From NCBI GenBank assembly GCA_937935995.1, contig CALGXF010000051.1, positions 1 to 27,153 of the forward strand: 27,153 nt of DNA, written 5' to 3'. The stretch comes from an uncultured Alphaproteobacteria bacterium (lineage in GTDB: Bacteria > Pseudomonadota > Alphaproteobacteria > CAAHEQ01 > UBA3637). The notes below the pieces were generated by a model. The model was given only the letters and a program-made list of their open reading frames with translations, was not told the DNA's origin and searched no databases. Below are positions 20,461 through 27,153 of this stretch, in pieces. Made by a program: the position numbers and the translations under genes. The first letter of the stretch is position 1; every line of letters begins with the position of its first letter.

Positions 20461-22539
20461 TTAACCGTTCATTTTAGCTCTGATTTCATCAGCAACTGCT
20501 TGCGGCACTTCAGCATAATGGTCAAAAACCATTGTGTATTGTGCACGCCCTTGGCTCATTGACCGCAACGTGTTCACATAACCGAACATGTTGGACAACG
20601 GAACAGTCGCATCCACCACACGCGCATTTCCGCGTTGATCCATTCCGGATACTTGGCCGCGACGGCTGTTCAAGTCACCGATGATGTCACCCATGTAATC
20701 TTCAGGTGTTACCACTTCGACTTTCATCACAGGTTCCAACAAGACAGGTTTTGCTTTGGCAATCCCTTCACGGAAACAAGCACGTGCTGCAATTTCGAAC
20801 GCCATCGTTGAAGAGTCAACGTCATGGTAAGCCCCGTCATGCAGTGTTGCTTTAAAGTCCGTACACGGGAAACCAGCCAACACACCTGTTTCTTTTGCTT
20901 GATCCAACCCTTTTTCGACGCCGGGGATATATTCTTTCGGAACGTTTCCGCCGACAACTTTGTTTTCGAATTGGTATCCGGATCCCGGAGGAAGCGGTTC
21001 AAACAAAATCTTAACCCGAGCAAATTGACCGGCACCACCGGATTGCTTCTTATGCGTGTAGTCGCAGTCATAGCTTTGCGTAATCGTTTCACGATAAGCC
21101 ACTTGCGGCGCACCGACAATCGCATCAACACCGAATTCACGTTTCATCCGGTCAACAATGATTTCCAAGTGCAATTCACCCATCCCTTTAATGATGGTTT
21201 GCCCTGTTTCCGTATTAGACGTTACGCGGAAAGACGGGTCTTCGGCAGCCAACCGGCTGAGCGCATTCCCCATCTTTTCGACATCGCCTTTTGTTTTCGG
21301 TTCAACAGCAATTTCAATAACAGGTTCCGGGAATTCCATCTTTTCCAAAATCACGGGATGAGCGGAATCACATAAAGTTTCCCCTGTCGTCGTTGTTTTC
21401 AAACCGCACAAAGCAACGATATCACCTGCGCGTGCTTCTTTAATATCTTCACGATGGTTAGCGTGCATCAACAGCATCCGGCCAACGCGTTCTTTTTCAC
21501 CCTTAACCGAGTTCAAAACATAAGAACCGCTTTCCAAAACACCGCGATAAACCCGCATGAACGTCACGGAACCGACGAACGGGTCTGTCATAATCTTAAA
21601 GGCCAAACCGGCAAACGGCGCATCATCCTTTGATTCGATTTCAACATCAGATCCGTCTTTTTCGGAAATAGCATGAGCCGGCGGAATATCAACCGGAGAC
21701 GGCAAATAATCCACAACCGCATCCAACAAAGGTTGAACCCCTTTGTTTTTGAAAGCAGAACCGCAGAATACCGGAACGAATTTTTGTTCAATGGTTCCTT
21801 TACGGATACATTTTTTCAATGTTTCCATATCCGGTTCGTTGCCTTCCAGATAGCTTTCCATTGCCGCATCATCCATTTCAACGGCCATTTCGACCAATTC
21901 GTTGTAGTATTGATCTGCTTTTTCTTTTAATTCAGCCGGAATTTCTTTTTCTTCAAAAGTCGCGCCTAAATCTTCGGAATGCCAAATAATGGCTTTTTTC
22001 TTCAAAACATCGACGATACCGACGAAATCAGCTTCTGCACCGATCGGCATAGCCATCACCATCGGGCGTGCGCCCAAACGGTCTTTAATCATATCGACAC
22101 AGCGATAGAAGTTGGCGCCCATCCGGTCCATTTTATTGGCAAAGCAAATCCGCGGAACATGGTATTTATCAGCCTGTCTCCAAACGGTTTCGGACTGCGG
22201 TTCCACACCGGCCACCCCGTCGAACACAGCGATTGCACCGTCAAGTACGCGCAAACAACGTTCCACTTCAACCGTGAAGTCCACGTGTCCCGGCGTGTCA
22301 ATAACGTTGATTCGATGTCCTTTCCAGAAAGCCGTTGTTGCGGCGGAAGTAATCGTAATCCCGCGTTCTTGTTCTTGTTCCATCCAGTCCATCGTTGCCG
22401 CGCCATCATGCACTTCGCCGATTTTATGAGACTTTCCTGTATAGTACAAGATTCGTTCTGTTGTTGTTGTTTTACCGGCATCAATGTGAGCCATAATACC
22501 GATGTTTCTGTATAATTCAATTGGTGTTGTACGTGCCAT
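20461..22539 (-). CDS. fusA: Elongation factor G
   Basis: Translocation GTPase, 692 aa, full family length. The G domain carries AHIDAGKTTTTERILYYTG (P-loop near residue 17), RGITITSAATT, DTPGHVDFT and NKMD. Domain IV has GGAGQFARVKI and the C-terminus includes NMFGYVNTLRSMSQGRAQYT. It is preceded by rpsG (18-bp gap) and followed by tuf, the classical str operon order. Confidence 0.98.
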   Translation of the reverse strand: MARTTPIELYRNIGIMAHIDAGKTTTTERILYYTGKSHKIGEVHDGAATMDWMEQEQERGITITSAATTAFWKGHRINVIDTPGHVDFTVEVERCLRVLDGAIAVFDGVAGVEPQSETVWRQADKYHVPRICFANKMDRMGANFYRCVDMIKDRLGARPMVMAMPIGAEADFVGIVDVLKKKAIIWHSEDLGATFEEKEIPAELKEKADQYYNELVEMAVEMDDAAMESYLEGNEPDMETLKKCIRKGTIEQKFVPVFCGSAFKNKGVQPLLDAVVDYLPSPVDIPPAHAISEKDGSDVEIESKDDAPFAGLAFKIMTDPFVGSVTFMRVYRGVLESGSYVLNSVKGEKERVGRMLLMHANHREDIKEARAGDIVALCGLKTTTTGETLCDSAHPVILEKMEFPEPVIEIAVEPKTKGDVEKMGNALSRLAAEDPSFRVTSNTETGQTIIKGMGELHLEIIVDRMKREFGVDAIVGAPQVAYRETITQSYDCDYTHKKQSGGAGQFARVKILFEPLPPGSGYQFENKVVGGNVPKEYIPGVEKGLDQAKETGVLAGFPCTDFKATLHDGAYHDVDSSTMAFEIAARACFREGIAKAKPVLLEPVMKVEVVTPEDYMGDIIGDLNSRRGQVSGMDQRGNARVVDATVPLSNMFGYVNTLRSMSQGRAQYTMVFDHYAEVPQAVADEIRAKMNG

Positions 22540-22557
22540 TGCTTGTATCTCCCCGTC

Positions 22558-23028
22558 TTACCATTTGTAATGAGAGAAAGCTTTGTTTGCTTCCGCCATT
22601 TTGTGCATGTCTTCGCGTTTGCGAATAGCATTCCCACGGTTGTTGGACGCATCCATCAATTCACCGAACAATTTTTCTTCCATTGTTCTTTCCGAACGTT
22701 TCCGAGCGGCGTCAATAATCCAGCGAATAGCCAATGCTTGACGACGATCCGGACGCACTTCGACCGGCACTTGATAAGTCGCACCACCCACGCGGCGGGA
22801 TTTAACTTCCACCATGGGTTTGACATTTTCAAGCGCGTTGTGGAACATTTCCAAACCGTTTTGTTTTGTTTTTTCTTCTAACCGAGCAATAGCGCCATAC
22901 ACAATCCGTTCAGCCGTACTTTTTTGGCCGCGAACCATAACGCTGTTCATAAATTTTGCGACAACCTTATCGCCGAATTTGGCATCCGGGTTGATTTCGC
23001 GTCTTTCTGCTGCGTGTCTACGTGACAT
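22558..23028 (-). CDS. rpsG: 30S ribosomal protein S7
   Basis: S7 nucleates assembly of the 30S head. 156 aa, the standard length: starts MSRRHAAERREINPDAKFGD, contains FMNSVMVRGQKSTAERIVY and RVGGATYQVPVEVRPDRRQA, ends EANKAFSHYKW. It lies 14 bp after rpsL. Confidence 0.98.
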   Translation of the reverse strand: MSRRHAAERREINPDAKFGDKVVAKFMNSVMVRGQKSTAERIVYGAIARLEEKTKQNGLEMFHNALENVKPMVEVKSRRVGGATYQVPVEVRPDRRQALAIRWIIDAARKRSERTMEEKLFGELMDASNNRGNAIRKREDMHKMAEANKAFSHYKW

Positions 23029-23042
23029 TTTTCACTCCTTCA

Positions 23043-23414
23043 TTATTTCGGACGTTTTGCACCGTACAAGGAACGGGCTTGCTTACGATTAGCAACACCT
23101 TGCGTATCCAAAGTACCGCGAATGATATGATAACGAACACCAGGCAAGTCCTTCACACGACCGCCGCGGATCATCACGACGCTGTGTTCTTGAAGGTTGT
23201 GACCTTCACCCGGAATATAACTTGTCACTTCAAAACCGTTTGTCAAACGAACACGCGCGACTTTACGCAAAGCGGAGTTCGGTTTTTTCGGCGTTGTTGT
23301 GTAAACACGTGTGCAAACGCCGCGTTTTTGCGGGCAAGCTTGCAACGCAGGAACTTTATTTCTTTTAACAGAAGCTTTTCTGGGCTTTCTGGTTAATTGG
23401 TTAATTGTAGGCAT
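23043..23414 (-). CDS. rpsL: 30S ribosomal protein S12
   Basis: Decoding-centre protein, 123 aa. Starts MPTINQLTRKPRKASVKRNK. The segment TPKKPNSALRK has Lys at position 43, and GRVKDLPGVRYH keeps the second conserved lysine, so the streptomycin-sensitive residues are unchanged. It is the first gene of the str operon, behind the promoter at 23586-23614 and a structured leader. Confidence 0.98.
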   Translation of the reverse strand: MPTINQLTRKPRKASVKRNKVPALQACPQKRGVCTRVYTTTPKKPNSALRKVARVRLTNGFEVTSYIPGEGHNLQEHSVVMIRGGRVKDLPGVRYHIIRGTLDTQGVANRKQARSLYGAKRPK

Positions 23415-23580
23415 TCAATTTTTCCTATCTTTATATATTAAAAAAATCTTTGAACGACCCGTTTCGAGCAATTCAAAGCACCAATTCCGACTCGCTGTCC
23501 GGAAAACCCGGATGGTCGGAGACTTCCTATCAAAGCCGTAAGCCAAAGGTTTTTATCACCTGCCCAACTTCGGGAAGCTG
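23415..23580 (-). promoter_or_regulatory. Structured 5' leader of the str operon
   Basis: About 165 nt between the predicted transcription start and rpsL. On the minus strand it can form CCCAGCTTC/GAAGTTGGG, and a branched element in which TCCGAC/GTCGGA encloses TCCGG-GTTTT-CCGGA. No ORF is seen. A role in autoregulation is plausible but unproven. Confidence 0.45.
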
Positions 23581-23585
23581 GGTGT

Positions 23586-23614
23586 ATATAACCACACTTT
23601 TCTTTAACTGTCAA
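23586..23614 (-). promoter_or_regulatory. Promoter of the str operon (rpsL-rpsG-fusA-tuf)
   Basis: On the minus strand TTGACA (23609-23614), 17-bp spacer, TTATAT (23586-23591) with an upstream TG. It is the only strong promoter before rpsL. Confidence 0.8.
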
Positions 23615-23672
23615 GGACTTTTTTATAAAGGCCAAGCCCCTTTCCAAAGACAAAAGCAGGATTAAAAGAATC

Positions 23673-23704
23673 AAAACGCGCTGCTTTTAAATGCAGCGCG
23701 TTAA
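23673..23704 (-). terminator. Terminator downstream of the DGR target gene
   Basis: On the minus strand AACGCGCTGC, 8-base loop, GCAGCGCGTT followed by a T-rich tail (TTGATTCTTTT). It closes the surface-protein locus before the str promoter. Confidence 0.8.
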
Positions 23705-23712
23705 CAGGAAAA

Positions 23713-23726
23713 TCGCCTGACGGCGA
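23713..23726 (-). other. Small hairpin just beyond the variable repeat
   Basis: TCGCC-GTCA-GGCGA on the minus strand, starting two bases after the end of the VR/TR identity. It is absent next to the TR. In the Bordetella phage DGR a hairpin/cruciform a few bases downstream of VR promotes mutagenic homing; this one is shorter (5 bp) and its role is inferred from position. Confidence 0.4.
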
Positions 23727-23728
23727 AT

Positions 23729-23834
23729 AAAAGCTGGCGAACTACTGACACAACGCGCGGCCCGGATTGTTCCGAAGGTTGTAGTTCACGTGTCCATTTG
23801 AGGGATAAACGTTAAACGCGCTAACACTACCACT
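23729..23834 (-). repeat. DGR variable repeat (VR) at the 3' end of the 119-aa gene
   Basis: These 106 bp align without gaps to 24145-24250. The first 32 bp on the plus strand (23729-23760), which cover the stop codon and codons for RALCQ, are identical and would act as the initiation site of mutagenic homing. Mismatches are at 23761, 23762, 23765, 23776, 23777, 23783, 23792, 23807, 23821 and 23824; in all ten the TR has A on the coding strand. They change residues 93, 94, 99, 104, 107, 109, 113 and 114 of the protein. Confidence 0.9.
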
Positions 23835-24101
23835 TGCAGTTGCAGTCCATGCATAACCACTAATAGAACTGGCAATCACAGGGCATTTTCCGCTTCCCGT
23901 GTTTCCGTCCCAGTCGGGGCAAACTTCATACATAGTCGCTAAATGACGACCGTTGGCCTTGCACCAATTCGATGCACTCCACCAGTTAAGCTCAATATTA
24001 CTGATACAAAACCCATTTGACTCTGTTCCCCCTTCACATGCTGCCATAACCGGCGTGGCCGTAAAGAGGGCTATCACTGTTGCTAATAAAATTTTCTTCA
24101 T
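23742..24101 (-). CDS. Secreted DGR target protein with variable C-terminal domain
   Basis: 119 aa. A Sec signal peptide MKKILLATVIALFTATPVMA is probably cleaved before ACEGG, leaving about 99 residues with six cysteines. The mature part (NWWSASNWCKANGRHLATMY, then GYAWTATASGS) looks like the compact C-type-lectin-like folds used by DGR target proteins; this is pattern recognition, not a search result. The last 30 residues form the variable repeat: positions 93, 94, 99, 104, 107, 109, 113 and 114 are V, S, Y, H, Y, L, P, G here where the template encodes D, N, N, N, N, N, T, N. The invariant end is RALCQ. Shine-Dalgarno AGAGGAAAAA supports the start. It lies 44 bp after the TR and downstream of the 880-aa prepilin-like gene, so it is probably a surface or pilus-associated ligand-binding protein. 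Confidence 0.85.
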   Translation of the reverse strand: MKKILLATVIALFTATPVMAACEGGTESNGFCISNIELNWWSASNWCKANGRHLATMYEVCPDWDGNTGSGKCPVIASSISGYAWTATASGSVSAFNVYPSNGHVNYNLRNNPGRALCQ

Positions 24102-24144
24102 TTTTTCCTCTTTTGTTTATTTCTTTTAAATTCTTTTTAATTTC

Positions 24145-24250
24145 AAAAGCTGGCGAACTACTGACACAACGCGCGGTTCGTATTGTTCCGATTGTTGTTG
24201 TTCACGTTTCCATTTGAGGGATTAACGTTAAACGCGTTATCACTACCACT
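24145..24250 (-). repeat. DGR template repeat (TR)
   Basis: Non-coding copy of the VR, same orientation, 416 bp away. Its coding-strand reading is SGSDNAFNVNPSNGNV then NNNNRNNTNRALCQ and stop: AAC/AAT codons occupy the diversified positions, the typical design of a template in which adenines are mutable. All ten TR/VR differences fall on TR adenines (about 30 of the 74 bases outside the identical 3' block are adenine on this strand). There is no start codon or Shine-Dalgarno attached to it. Its transcript would be copied by a DGR reverse transcriptase, which is not in the window. Confidence 0.9.
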
Positions 24251-24453
24251 CAAACAGCGGAAGCACCCGAAAGGCAAGTCTGAATAGCTTGGTGACAGGT
24301 AACCTCCATCAAAGCCGGCTCTGGCTTTTTTGCCGGTCGTCTTTAACCGGCGGCCGACCCTTTTAAAATTAAAACAAGGCTCGCTTGAGACGACATGTCA
24401 TCCTTCCCAATTCCGGCCGTTTTTACTCAATCCTGTTTTGCCTCCTTTCACTT
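24251..24453. other. Gap between the prepilin-like gene and the TR
   Basis: No supported gene. On the minus strand it holds an inverted repeat GCCGGT/ACCGGC (around 24318-24350) and AAAGCC/GGCTTT next to it, which may be a weak terminator or part of a TR transcript leader. A short frame MSSQASLVLILKGSAAG (from near 24386) has a possible Shine-Dalgarno but no other support. No accessory-protein (Avd) or reverse-transcriptase sequence is present. Confidence 0.4.
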
Positions 24454-27096
24454 TTAATTCGGACATGTGCTTGACGTGGATGTAAAGGGAACACACAACC
24501 CATACATCGGATCCGATCCGGTCGATCCCAAATTGCCGGAACAATCGGATGACGCCCACAATAACCGGCAATAGGTATCCCCGGAACAACCCGTCTTTTC
24601 ACCCAAATAATCGTCCGTTAAATGTACCACTTGCGGACACGATGCCGAATTTGAACCCATCGGGCTGCAAACACCGTACATTGTATCGGCACCCGTTGAA
24701 CTCAAACTGCCGCTGCAACCTTCTGCAGTCCACGCAAGACGGCAATATTCACCCTCATCGCATCCTTCTCCTTGCGATAAATAGGTTTCATTCAAATTAA
24801 TCTTGTGCTGAACAACGCAATCCAAGCTGCCGTTATCCATCGGCGCGCACTTCCCGTACATCGTCGATGCCCCCGTCGAACCTAAGTTGCCGCTACAGTC
24901 TTCCCCGGTCCATGCCACTCGGCAATATTGGCCATCCCCGCATTCGGTTGCGCCCAAATCACCCAAATGAACCGTTTGATCACACGACCAACTGTTTGAA
25001 TTTAAATCCGAACAAACGCCGTACATGGTGGACGCGCCCGTCGAACCAAGACTGCCCGTACACAGTTCCCCCGTATATCTTAAATGGCAATATTGACCCG
25101 AAGAACAACCGTTTGAAACACCGCTTAAGACTTTCTTATGATAAAATTGATCACATGAACAAGACCAACCGCTGTTTCCGTCTTCGGCATAATAATACCG
25201 GTCAAAACGGCAATTCCCGCCTCCGTCTTCGGTATAATTCTCACTTTGATAATTCCAATCACTGTCATACCACCACCGTGAACAGCTGTATCGTTTGCAA
25301 CCGCCTTCAACTTTGCTGTCCTGTTGATTGCCGTCATCATCCGTCCAATAACAATGTTCTTCCGGATTCGTATAACCCGTTGAACAGTCTGCCTTTATTG
25401 CACTGACCGGATTTGAATAGCCTGCTACTTCACAATCTGCCTGCTTCCCTGTGGCACCGACCGGATTTGTATAACTGTATGAACAATCGGCGCCGATGGC
25501 TCCGACCGGATTCGTATAATTATAAATACAGGCCGCCGAACAAACACCGTTCATACAGGTTTCACCCTCCGGACAACAAACAGCCGTTGTTCCTTCCGCC
25601 GCATCTTCGGCAATGCAAGCCCGTTCATTCGGACAACATGTTGCGCCCAATTCATCTTCAATACACGTTTCTTCGGCACCGCAACACGTCCCGCCACATA
25701 TTTCGGCCCCCTCCGAACAGGTGCAATCATTGTAACCGTCAAACACTTTCGGCGGAACACACGAAATACACTCCCCGCTTCCGTCTTGTTTAACATGCCA
25801 TCCTTCTCCGCCGCCGGTACAACAACACCCGTAACTGCCGACCGGGACATTATCAACGCGTCCTTCCGCTTCAATTAAACAAATTTCGTACGAATTCCCC
25901 GTTGCCAAGTTCATAACCGGACATTCAAGACATTCTCCGGTCGGCGTTTGTTGATACCCGTCTTCACATGTACATCCTTCTATCACTTTACATGTACACG
26001 TTTCATAGTCTGCCTGCGTGCAGGATGTTTCTGCACACGACAAATCCGGACATGTTGAACAAATATCACACCCGCAATCATCCGTCCCGACAGAGGATTG
26101 ACCTTCCGCACACGGTTGACATGTTTTGGGTTGGCATCCCATCGGACAACCGTCCGCATCAAAAGCAACTTCTTGGCATGCGCCACATTCCGGCGTCTCT
26201 GTTGGTATGCATGAACAGGTCTCATAATCGGTTCTGGCACAAACATCACACTTTAAATCTTCGCAGGTACAGTTTTCGACAACATCGCATCCGCATGTTT
26301 CGTAATTGGGTTTCGTACATGGTTCCGAACACGATAAATTCGGACAAACACAATTTTCAATCTCCGTACATCCCGATGCACAGCCATCCGTCCCATAGGT
26401 CAGCTTTTCACAAGGACCGCATGACAGTACATCCGTCGGACAGCCGCACGTCTTATCCGATCGACAGACTTGCGTACCGTCACAATCCGCATCCGTTTCA
26501 CACGGCTTAAGCGGTTCACCCGATCCGCTGCCAGACGGTATGACGCCGGTGCCATCGCAAACCGTCCCATCACTGCCGAAACAAAAACGAAGGGCTAAGC
26601 CATCCGTACGACCGCAAACAGAACTATCCCCCGTAAATACCGTCTCGTTCACCACAATCTGGTCAATATCCGTCGGTTTCATATCCAATATCAATTTACA
26701 AACACGATACGTTACTTCCGTCACTTCGACGTAATACGATGAACCGTCATCCTTTTGAGTCACCATCGGATAATAAACGCCCCGACGGCCGTTTTCCGTT
26801 CCTAAACTCGGGAACAAAAATTCATGACCGACCGGCCGCGTCGCATAGTTTTCATCTATCATCGGCACGTTTGTTCCCCGAAGCATGACATCATAAATCG
26901 TTTCATTCGCGCGATGCTTATTCATCGCATACGTGAATCCGACCAAAGCCGTAATGGATAACACCCCGATGATGGACAAAACACCCAAAGTTTCCAAAAG
27001 TGTTCGACCACGCGCTTTCATTTGGACACGTTGATGACGATAAGGCGGCATCTTATCCGTCGATATTTTTAAACGGTTTGCTTTTATTTTTGACAT
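24454..27096 (-). CDS. Giant Cys-rich prepilin-like surface protein (880 aa)
   Basis: The N-terminus is a class III (prepilin) signal: a basic 30-residue leader ending KARG, then RTLLETLGVLSIIGVLSITA with Glu at +5 and a hydrophobic helix, as processed by a prepilin peptidase for type IV pili or type II secretion pseudopilins. A globular part follows to about residue 190. Residues 195-560 are extremely Cys-rich, with spaced CxxC-like units (CGPCEKLTYGTDGCASGC, CTCEDLKCDVCARTDYETC) resembling disulfide-stapled stalks. Then come four short YTNPVGAI/ADC-type repeats and, from about 662, four repeats of 46-60 residues (YCRLAW...STGADTMYGVCSP). Ordinary pilins are 130-200 aa, so this is far longer. 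The start at 27096 has a weak AGAGGGG site. Its promoter contains a poly-G tract. It is likely a pilus-tip or surface adhesin; function is inferred. Confidence 0.8.
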   Translation of the reverse strand: MSKIKANRLKISTDKMPPYRHQRVQMKARGRTLLETLGVLSIIGVLSITALVGFTYAMNKHRANETIYDVMLRGTNVPMIDENYATRPVGHEFLFPSLGTENGRRGVYYPMVTQKDDGSSYYVEVTEVTYRVCKLILDMKPTDIDQIVVNETVFTGDSSVCGRTDGLALRFCFGSDGTVCDGTGVIPSGSGSGEPLKPCETDADCDGTQVCRSDKTCGCPTDVLSCGPCEKLTYGTDGCASGCTEIENCVCPNLSCSEPCTKPNYETCGCDVVENCTCEDLKCDVCARTDYETCSCIPTETPECGACQEVAFDADGCPMGCQPKTCQPCAEGQSSVGTDDCGCDICSTCPDLSCAETSCTQADYETCTCKVIEGCTCEDGYQQTPTGECLECPVMNLATGNSYEICLIEAEGRVDNVPVGSYGCCCTGGGEGWHVKQDGSGECISCVPPKVFDGYNDCTCSEGAEICGGTCCGAEETCIEDELGATCCPNERACIAEDAAEGTTAVCCPEGETCMNGVCSAACIYNYTNPVGAIGADCSYSYTNPVGATGKQADCEVAGYSNPVSAIKADCSTGYTNPEEHCYWTDDDGNQQDSKVEGGCKRYSCSRWWYDSDWNYQSENYTEDGGGNCRFDRYYYAEDGNSGWSCSCDQFYHKKVLSGVSNGCSSGQYCHLRYTGELCTGSLGSTGASTMYGVCSDLNSNSWSCDQTVHLGDLGATECGDGQYCRVAWTGEDCSGNLGSTGASTMYGKCAPMDNGSLDCVVQHKINLNETYLSQGEGCDEGEYCRLAWTAEGCSGSLSSTGADTMYGVCSPMGSNSASCPQVVHLTDDYLGEKTGCSGDTYCRLLWASSDCSGNLGSTGSDPMYGLCVPFTSTSSTCPN
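24457..25113 (-). repeat. Four tandem C-terminal protein repeats in the prepilin-like gene
   Basis: Repeat units at residues 662-716, 717-776, 777-834 and 835-880 share C-x5-YC, W/Y, C-S/T-G-x-L, STGA/S-x-x-MYG-x-C and a final C. At the DNA level the units are diverged, so the duplication is not recent. Confidence 0.8.
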
Positions 27097-27128
27097 AAAC
27101 CCCTCTCATTTTTTCGCAGTTTATTACG

Positions 27129-27153
27129 AGTATACCATACCCCCCCCCCCCCC
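27129..27153 (-). promoter_or_regulatory. Poly-G-containing promoter of the prepilin-like gene
   Basis: On the minus strand at least 14 Gs (27140-27153) run directly into TA, then TGG-TATACT, an extended -10 at 27129-27134, 33 bp before the start codon. For a 17-bp spacer the -35 would lie at the far edge of the G run, outside the window. Changes in G number would alter the spacer, the known mechanism of phase variation at Neisseria porA. The -35 is not seen, so the call is partial. Confidence 0.6.

Noticed and set aside
24145..24411. An open frame running through the TR that could be a second, truncated target gene
   Set aside because: It has no start codon or ribosome binding site and the part upstream of the TR shows no lectin-like features; the adenine pattern fits a template better.
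24398..24589. A 63-aa minus-strand ORF overlapping the end of the 880-aa gene
   Set aside because: It lies in another frame of a well-supported coding region, with no homology that I recognise.

Overview
The window is a chromosomal segment of an uncultured alphaproteobacterium. The RpoB, RpoC, EF-Tu, EF-G and ribosomal protein sequences are of proteobacterial/alphaproteobacterial type. The exported ankyrin protein, the huge Cys-rich prepilin-like protein and the moderately AT-rich composition suggest a host- or gut-associated lineage; that last step is inference. The window looks like a whole assembly contig, because it begins and ends in poly-C.

Layout. 1-566: non-coding DNA with a truncated minus-strand promoter (-35 followed by poly-G) at the very end and a 70-bp tandem repeat. 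567-2079 (minus): tRNA-Tyr, tRNA-Gly, tuf copy 1. 2246-2983 (plus): rlmB. 3054-5198 (plus): an exported ankyrin protein, then a three-gene cluster of unknown function whose last gene is broken at an 11-C tract (a candidate phase-variable switch). 5224-5497 (minus): a small decayed gene. 5605-17370 (minus): tRNA-Trp, secE, nusG, rplK, rplA, rplJ, rplL, rpoB, rpoC. 17496-19063 (minus): two accessory genes (153-aa unknown and 364-aa ankyrin) with their own consensus promoter. 19213-23414 (minus): the str operon rpsL, rpsG, fusA, tuf copy 2. 23729-27153 (minus): an accessory surface locus.

The most interesting part is 23.7-24.25 kb. The last 106 bp of a small secreted protein gene (VR, 23729-23834) are repeated just upstream in a non-coding copy (TR, 24145-24250). 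The two copies differ at 10 positions, and at every one the TR has adenine on the coding strand. The TR is rich in AAC/AAT codons. This is the hallmark of a diversity-generating retroelement (DGR). No reverse transcriptase or accessory gene lies in the window, so the mutagenic machinery must act from elsewhere, or the element is an orphan. Immediately upstream is an 880-residue prepilin-like protein whose promoter carries a poly-G run of at least 14 directly next to an extended -10. The locus may therefore combine DGR-driven sequence diversity with homopolymer-driven on/off switching.

The housekeeping part also has an unusual order: rpsL-rpsG-fusA-tuf joined to tRNA-Trp-secE-nusG-rpl-rpoBC, with tRNA-Tyr-tRNA-Gly-tuf as a separate unit. 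This is the chimeric arrangement expected from recombination between two tuf genes, as described for Rickettsia. The two tuf genes and their terminators form an apparently identical 1,273-bp direct repeat.
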